This document shows positions 5,152 through 8,416 of a stretch of DNA of 8,416 bases, piece after piece (position 1 is the stretch's first letter; the number at the start of each line of letters is the position of its first letter). This stretch comes from Deltaproteobacteria bacterium (GTDB taxonomy: Bacteria; Desulfobacterota; Dissulfuribacteria; Dissulfuribacterales; S140-46). Both the position numbers and the translations under genes were made by a program. Location: contig WFVQ01000181.1 in the NCBI GenBank assembly GCA_015491585.1, forward strand, positions 1 to 8,416, written 5' to 3'. Below the pieces are notes generated by a model, which was given only the letters and a program-made list of their open reading frames with translations, ran no database searches and was not told the DNA's origin.

Positions 5152-6320
5152 GGAAGTGCGTGGAAGGGGCCAGAGAGTTCATCCCATACGGACGTCAGTG
5201 GATAGAGCGCCGTGACATAGATGCGGTGGTGGAGGTCCTGGAATCCGACTGGCTGACCACCGGACCCCAAGTGGCGGCCTTTGAGGAGGCCCTCGCCGAG
5301 TTCTGCGGGGTACCGCATGCAATCGCGGTCAGCAGCGGGACAGCGGCGCTCCACCTCGCCATGCTATCCCTGGGGGTGGGACCAGGTGACGAGGTGATAG
5401 TGCCTGCCATGACGTTCGTTGCTACCGCCAATGCAGTAGTTTTCACAGGCGCTACTCCGGTGTTCGCCGATATATGTGAGGATACCCTGCTTATCGATCC
5501 GGACTCCGTCAGCAGTCTGTTGTCTTCCAGGACCAAAGGGATAGTGGCTGTTGATTACGGTGGGCATCCGTGCGATTATGAGGCACTTCAGAATATTGCC
5601 TCAAGACACGGGCTTTTCCTGGTATCAGATGCTTGCCACTCGCTGGGAGGCTATTACAAGGGTCGTCCGGTGGGCACACTGGCTGATGTTACGGTTTTCA
5701 GCTTCCATCCAGTAAAAATGATAACTACAGGGGAGGGAGGCGCGCTGGTCTGCGCAGATTCAGGATTGGCCAAAAGGGCAAGGAGGCTGAGAAATCACGG
5801 TATAGATCTGGATTTCAGGGAGAGGGCAGGACGCAATACATGGGAATACGATATGGTGGAGTTGGGATTCAACTACAGAATCACCGATTTCCAGTGTGCC
5901 CTTGGCATCTCCCAGTTGTCCAGGCTAAAGGAGTGGGTCGTCAGGCGGAATGAGATAGCATCGCGTTATCGTTCTGCCTTCTGTGATATGAAAGGAATAA
6001 CTCCTCTGGTGAGCTATTCCCATGTGGTCAATGCCTATCATCTCTTTGTTGTAAAGCTCATTGGAGCCGAGGAGCGGCTGGAGTTCTTTCTGGCCATGCG
6101 GAGACGGGGGATAGGGGTCAATGTTCACTACAAGCCGGTTCACCTCCACTCTTTCTACCGGGAAAGGTTTGGAGGGCGAAAAGGGCAGTGTCCGGTAGCG
6201 GAGAAAGCGTATCACTCCATCGTTTCTCTTCCCATATATCCCCAAATGTCTGCACAGGAGGTGGATCGGGTGATAGGGGCCGCGGCTGAATCACTTGAGG
6301 AGATAGGAGTGACGTCGTGA
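5148..6320 (+). CDS. pseC: PseC, UDP-4-keto-sugar aminotransferase (PLP)
   Basis: PseC transfers an amino group to C4 of the PseB product, giving UDP-4-amino-4,6-dideoxy-N-acetyl-L-altrosamine. It is a fold-type I PLP enzyme of the DegT/DnrJ/EryC1 sugar aminotransferase family, cytoplasmic. The 390-residue frame shows the early W-L-T-T-G-P segment, the phosphate-binding S-S-G-T-A-A-L-H-L (63-70), the PLP-ring Asp in V-S-D161-A-C-H-S, and the Schiff-base lysine K190 in F-S-F-H-P-V-K. T-G-E-G-G-A and the Y-N-Y-R-like 'F-N-Y-R-I-T-D' follow, all intact. GTG 5148 overlaps the pseB stop as GTGA. GTG 5160, four codons later, has AGGA 5 bases upstream and is equally possible. Its C terminus overlaps pseG by GTGA, so translation of the three genes is probably coupled. 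Confidence 0.95.
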   Translation: MRKCVEGAREFIPYGRQWIERRDIDAVVEVLESDWLTTGPQVAAFEEALAEFCGVPHAIAVSSGTAALHLAMLSLGVGPGDEVIVPAMTFVATANAVVFTGATPVFADICEDTLLIDPDSVSSLLSSRTKGIVAVDYGGHPCDYEALQNIASRHGLFLVSDACHSLGGYYKGRPVGTLADVTVFSFHPVKMITTGEGGALVCADSGLAKRARRLRNHGIDLDFRERAGRNTWEYDMVELGFNYRITDFQCALGISQLSRLKEWVVRRNEIASRYRSAFCDMKGITPLVSYSHVVNAYHLFVVKLIGAEERLEFFLAMRRRGIGVNVHYKPVHLHSFYRERFGGRKGQCPVAEKAYHSIVSLPIYPQMSAQEVDRVIGAAAESLEEIGVTS

Positions 6321-7795
6321 CTCTCGTGATAAGGGCTGATGCCACCCGTGAAATGGGAACGGGCCACGTGATGCGCACACTCGCTATCGCCCAGCAGTGG
6401 CTCAGGTTGGGCTATGGTGAAGTCATCCTGATCGGCGCCATTCAATCCAAGATGCTGGAGGAGATAGTGAAAGGGGAGGGCCTGAGGGTTGTGGCTGCCC
6501 AAGGAGATCAGGCCCTTTCCATTATGTCTGAATATACCGGGAACGATAGGATATGGTGCGTTGCAGATGGATATCATTTTAGCGAGGCATATCTGAGGTC
6601 AATTCTGGAGAGGGGTTTCCGCCTAATGTTAGTGGATGATCTGGGGAACCGTACCTCCTATCCTGCAACGGCTCTTTTGAATGCGAACTTCTATGCAGCA
6701 GAGGTGAAATACCCTGAATCATCCGTCCATTACCTCATAGGACCAGCTTATGCGCTTTTGCGGGAGGAATTTCGGGCGCGCAATGGAATTGAAAAGAAGC
6801 AGCCCAATGTTGCGCAAAGGCTCCTTATAACCATCGGGGGCTCGGATCCAGCAGGATTGACCCCCAAGGTTGTCGAGGCCGTCTCGCTGGTACAGGGCCT
6901 TTCATTTGATGTAAAAGTTTTACTCGGTCCTTCTGCCCCGCCGGATCTGATTCCACCTTCAGTCATTCGTGATTCTTACCACCGATTCTCTTTCTTGCGA
7001 GGTACTAACCGTATTTCTGATCTGATGGAATGGGCTGATATGGCAATAACCGCAGGAGGGGCAACATGCCAAGAACTCGCCTATATGCAGGTTCCATTTT
7101 TGGTAGTAGCGGTGGCGGACAATCAGGAGCCAGGTGTTAGTTGGCTCCTATCACGAGGTCTGGCGGCATCGCTAGGAGGCAGGAGTGATGCTGAAGTGAC
7201 GGAGATGGCCGACTCCATCCAGAAGTTGGCTATAGACGTGGAGAAGCGGCGGTTCCAGGCCGAGTCTCTTAGTAGGCTGGTGGATGGTCAGGGGGCTGTG
7301 AGGGTCGTCCGGTTCATGGGAGCTTTGGGTGGAGGTATCAGGAAGGCCAGGAGGGAAGACAGAACCTTACTTTTCAAGTGGGCCAATGATCCCGCGGTCA
7401 GGTCAGCATCATTTTCCCAGAGGCAGATCTCATGGGATGAGCATTGCCGTTGGTTCGAGCACCTTATGGAAAAAGATGACAGTGTCATATACATCGCCTT
7501 GGACGTTGCCGGTAAGCCTTGGGGACAGATAAGATTCGAGGAGAAAGAGGGTGCCGCAGTGGTATCCTGTTCTATATCTGAGGACTTCAGGGGGCTTGGG
7601 CTTGGAGCAAGTCTAATTTCGCGTGGGACCCGGCGCTTTCTTAAGGAGACTACCGGTGATGTACGTCCAGTTGCCTTTATAAAGGCAGAAAACAGCAGGT
7701 CCATCCGGGCCTTCACAAGGGCGGGATATCGTGAGACAGGCAGGGAACAGAGTCGGCAGGGGGACGGGGTGGTCGTGATGGATTACGAAGTATAA
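6317..7795 (+). CDS. pseG: PseG-PseH fusion: UDP-sugar hydrolase plus N-acetyltransferase
   Basis: This 492-residue bifunctional protein has two domains. Residues 1-333 are PseG, a GT-B-fold hydrolase that removes UDP from UDP-2,4-diacetamido-2,4,6-trideoxy-L-altrose. It carries the G-T-G-H17 base (same number as in Campylobacter PseG), G-G-S-D-P (174-178) and the nucleotide-binding T-A-G-G-A-T-C-Q-E253. From about 341 to 492 a GNAT domain begins R-K-A-R-R-E-D and shows the acetyl-CoA loop R425-G-L-G-L-G430; it fits PseH, which acetylates the C4 amine made by PseC. PseG and PseH are separate in Helicobacter and Campylobacter. PseH acts before PseG in the pathway although it is at the C terminus. 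GTG 6317 has AGGAG 7 bases upstream and overlaps the pseC stop as GTGA. The exact acyl donor of the GNAT domain is inferred. Confidence 0.93.
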   Translation: MTLVIRADATREMGTGHVMRTLAIAQQWLRLGYGEVILIGAIQSKMLEEIVKGEGLRVVAAQGDQALSIMSEYTGNDRIWCVADGYHFSEAYLRSILERGFRLMLVDDLGNRTSYPATALLNANFYAAEVKYPESSVHYLIGPAYALLREEFRARNGIEKKQPNVAQRLLITIGGSDPAGLTPKVVEAVSLVQGLSFDVKVLLGPSAPPDLIPPSVIRDSYHRFSFLRGTNRISDLMEWADMAITAGGATCQELAYMQVPFLVVAVADNQEPGVSWLLSRGLAASLGGRSDAEVTEMADSIQKLAIDVEKRRFQAESLSRLVDGQGAVRVVRFMGALGGGIRKARREDRTLLFKWANDPAVRSASFSQRQISWDEHCRWFEHLMEKDDSVIYIALDVAGKPWGQIRFEEKEGAAVVSCSISEDFRGLGLGASLISRGTRRFLKETTGDVRPVAFIKAENSRSIRAFTRAGYRETGREQSRQGDGVVVMDYEV

Positions 7796-7808
7796 GGATG
7801 ATGTTGAT

Positions 7809-8416
7809 ATGAGACGAAAAGGCGACTGTATAGAGCTGGGTGTACATCGTATCGCAGTCGGAGAGAGGACCTTCATAGTGGCAGAGCTTTCTGCAAATCA
7901 CCGGCAAGATATTTCCGTGGCGGAAGAACTGGTCCATGCCGCCGCGGAGATGGGAGCCGATGCGGTGAAGGTTCAGACCTACACACCAGATACTTTGACC
8001 ATAGATTCGTCGCTGCCACATTTCATCATAGAGGGCACCGCATGGAGCGGCAGGAATCTATACGATCTATACCGCGAGGCATATATGCCTTGGGACTGGC
8101 AGCCTAGGCTCAAAGAGGTGGCCGAGTCTCTTGGATTGGTGTTTTTCTCTACTCCGTTCGACGCCTCAGCAGTTGAATTTCTGGAAGAGATGGATGTCCT
8201 TCTTTATAAGATAGCCTCTTTTGAACTGGTGGATGTGGGGCTGTTGCGACGGGTTGCCGCCACCGGCAAACCAGTGATTTTGTCCACTGGTATGGCTACT
8301 CTTGAAGAGATAGCCGAGGCGGTTTCTGTTCTTTGGAGCGGCGGAGCAGGTGGAGTCGCCCTTTTGAAGTGTGTAAGCGCCTATCCGGCCCCATACAGAG
8401 AGATGAATCTCCGCAC
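7809..8416 (+). CDS. pseI: PseI, pseudaminic acid synthase, N-terminal part (cut by window edge)
   Basis: PseI condenses 2,4-diacetamido-2,4,6-trideoxy-L-altrose with phosphoenolpyruvate to give pseudaminic acid. The visible 202 residues belong to the NeuB-family TIM barrel: I-V-A-E-L-S-A-N-H (23-31, with E26), G-A-D-A-V-K-V-Q-T-Y-T-P-D-T-L-T, the A-Y-M-P-W-D-W segment, F-F-S-T-P-F-D, Y-K-I-A-S-F-E, I-L-S-T-G-M-A-T and L-K-C-V-S-A-Y-P-A-P. The Q-T-Y-T-P-D-T-L-T and S-A-N-H signatures favour PseI over sialic or legionaminic acid synthases. The C-terminal SAF (antifreeze-like) domain lies beyond the window. ATG 7809 is chosen because ATGs at 7798 and 7801 hit a stop after a few codons; AAGG is 11 bases upstream. 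It follows pseGH by 13 bases. Confidence 0.95.
   Translation, partial: MRRKGDCIELGVHRIAVGERTFIVAELSANHRQDISVAEELVHAAAEMGADAVKVQTYTPDTLTIDSSLPHFIIEGTAWSGRNLYDLYREAYMPWDWQPRLKEVAESLGLVFFSTPFDASAVEFLEEMDVLLYKIASFELVDVGLLRRVAATGKPVILSTGMATLEEIAEAVSVLWSGGAGGVALLKCVSAYPAPYREMNLR

Noticed and set aside
7798..7812. Alternative pseI starts ATG 7798 and ATG 7801
   Set aside because: Both are out of frame with PseI and reach TGA at 7810-7812 within a few codons.
1..8416. CRISPR arrays, tRNA or rRNA genes, transposases
   Set aside because: I saw no regularly spaced repeats, no cloverleaf or rRNA-like stretches, and no transposase-like protein in any frame.

Overview
This 8.4 kb window appears to come from an anaerobic bacterium. 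The reasons are a flavin/Fe-S heterodisulfide-reductase-like (Hdr) system and a probable selenocysteine codon in one of its genes. Hand counts of two sample lines give about 57% G+C in the Hdr genes; AGG (Arg) and ATA (Ile) codons are common. The Hdr protein styles and the MerR subtype resemble those of the former Deltaproteobacteria (Desulfobacterota) and relatives, but the sequence does not fix the phylum.

Left half, minus strand, in order of transcription: pyrF (3776-3063); a small protein with a FliM/FliN-type N-terminal motif and a TTG start (2990-2682); an HdrD-like protein (2522-1296) made of an HdrC-type double [4Fe-4S] domain and an HdrB-type CCG domain; a PIN-domain toxin (1244-774) overlapping a small putative antitoxin (781-578); and the N-terminal part of an HdrA-like flavoprotein (473 to beyond position 1). 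The HdrD-like frame is interrupted only by one UGA. That UGA sits where relatives have the Cys of an E-C-G-H motif, and a good bacterial SECIS-like hairpin begins just after it. I therefore annotate one selenoprotein rather than two genes. The toxin-antitoxin pair is clearly more AT-rich (about 39% G+C in a sampled stretch) and looks like a later insertion between two Hdr genes that belong together.

Right half, plus strand: a tightly packed pseudaminic acid (flagellin or surface sugar) operon, pseB-pseC-pseGH-pseI, with GTGA overlaps between the first three genes. Together they cover UDP-GlcNAc dehydration/epimerisation (PseB), amination (PseC), N-acetylation (PseH domain), UDP removal (PseG domain) and condensation with phosphoenolpyruvate (PseI, cut by the window end). 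The CMP-activating enzyme PseF is not in the window. Two architectures stand out: PseB carries an N-terminal MerR-type DNA-binding domain in the same reading frame, and PseG is fused to the acetyltransferase PseH.

The divergent intergenic region 3777-3930 between pyrF and the pse operon contains overlapping perfect palindromes built from AAGTT/AACTT arms, a plausible operator for the MerR domain. The strongest candidates for something undescribed are the MerR-PseB fusion with its own internal ribosome binding site, the selenocysteine HdrD-like protein, and the orphan FliM-motif protein lying close to a flagellin-sugar operon.
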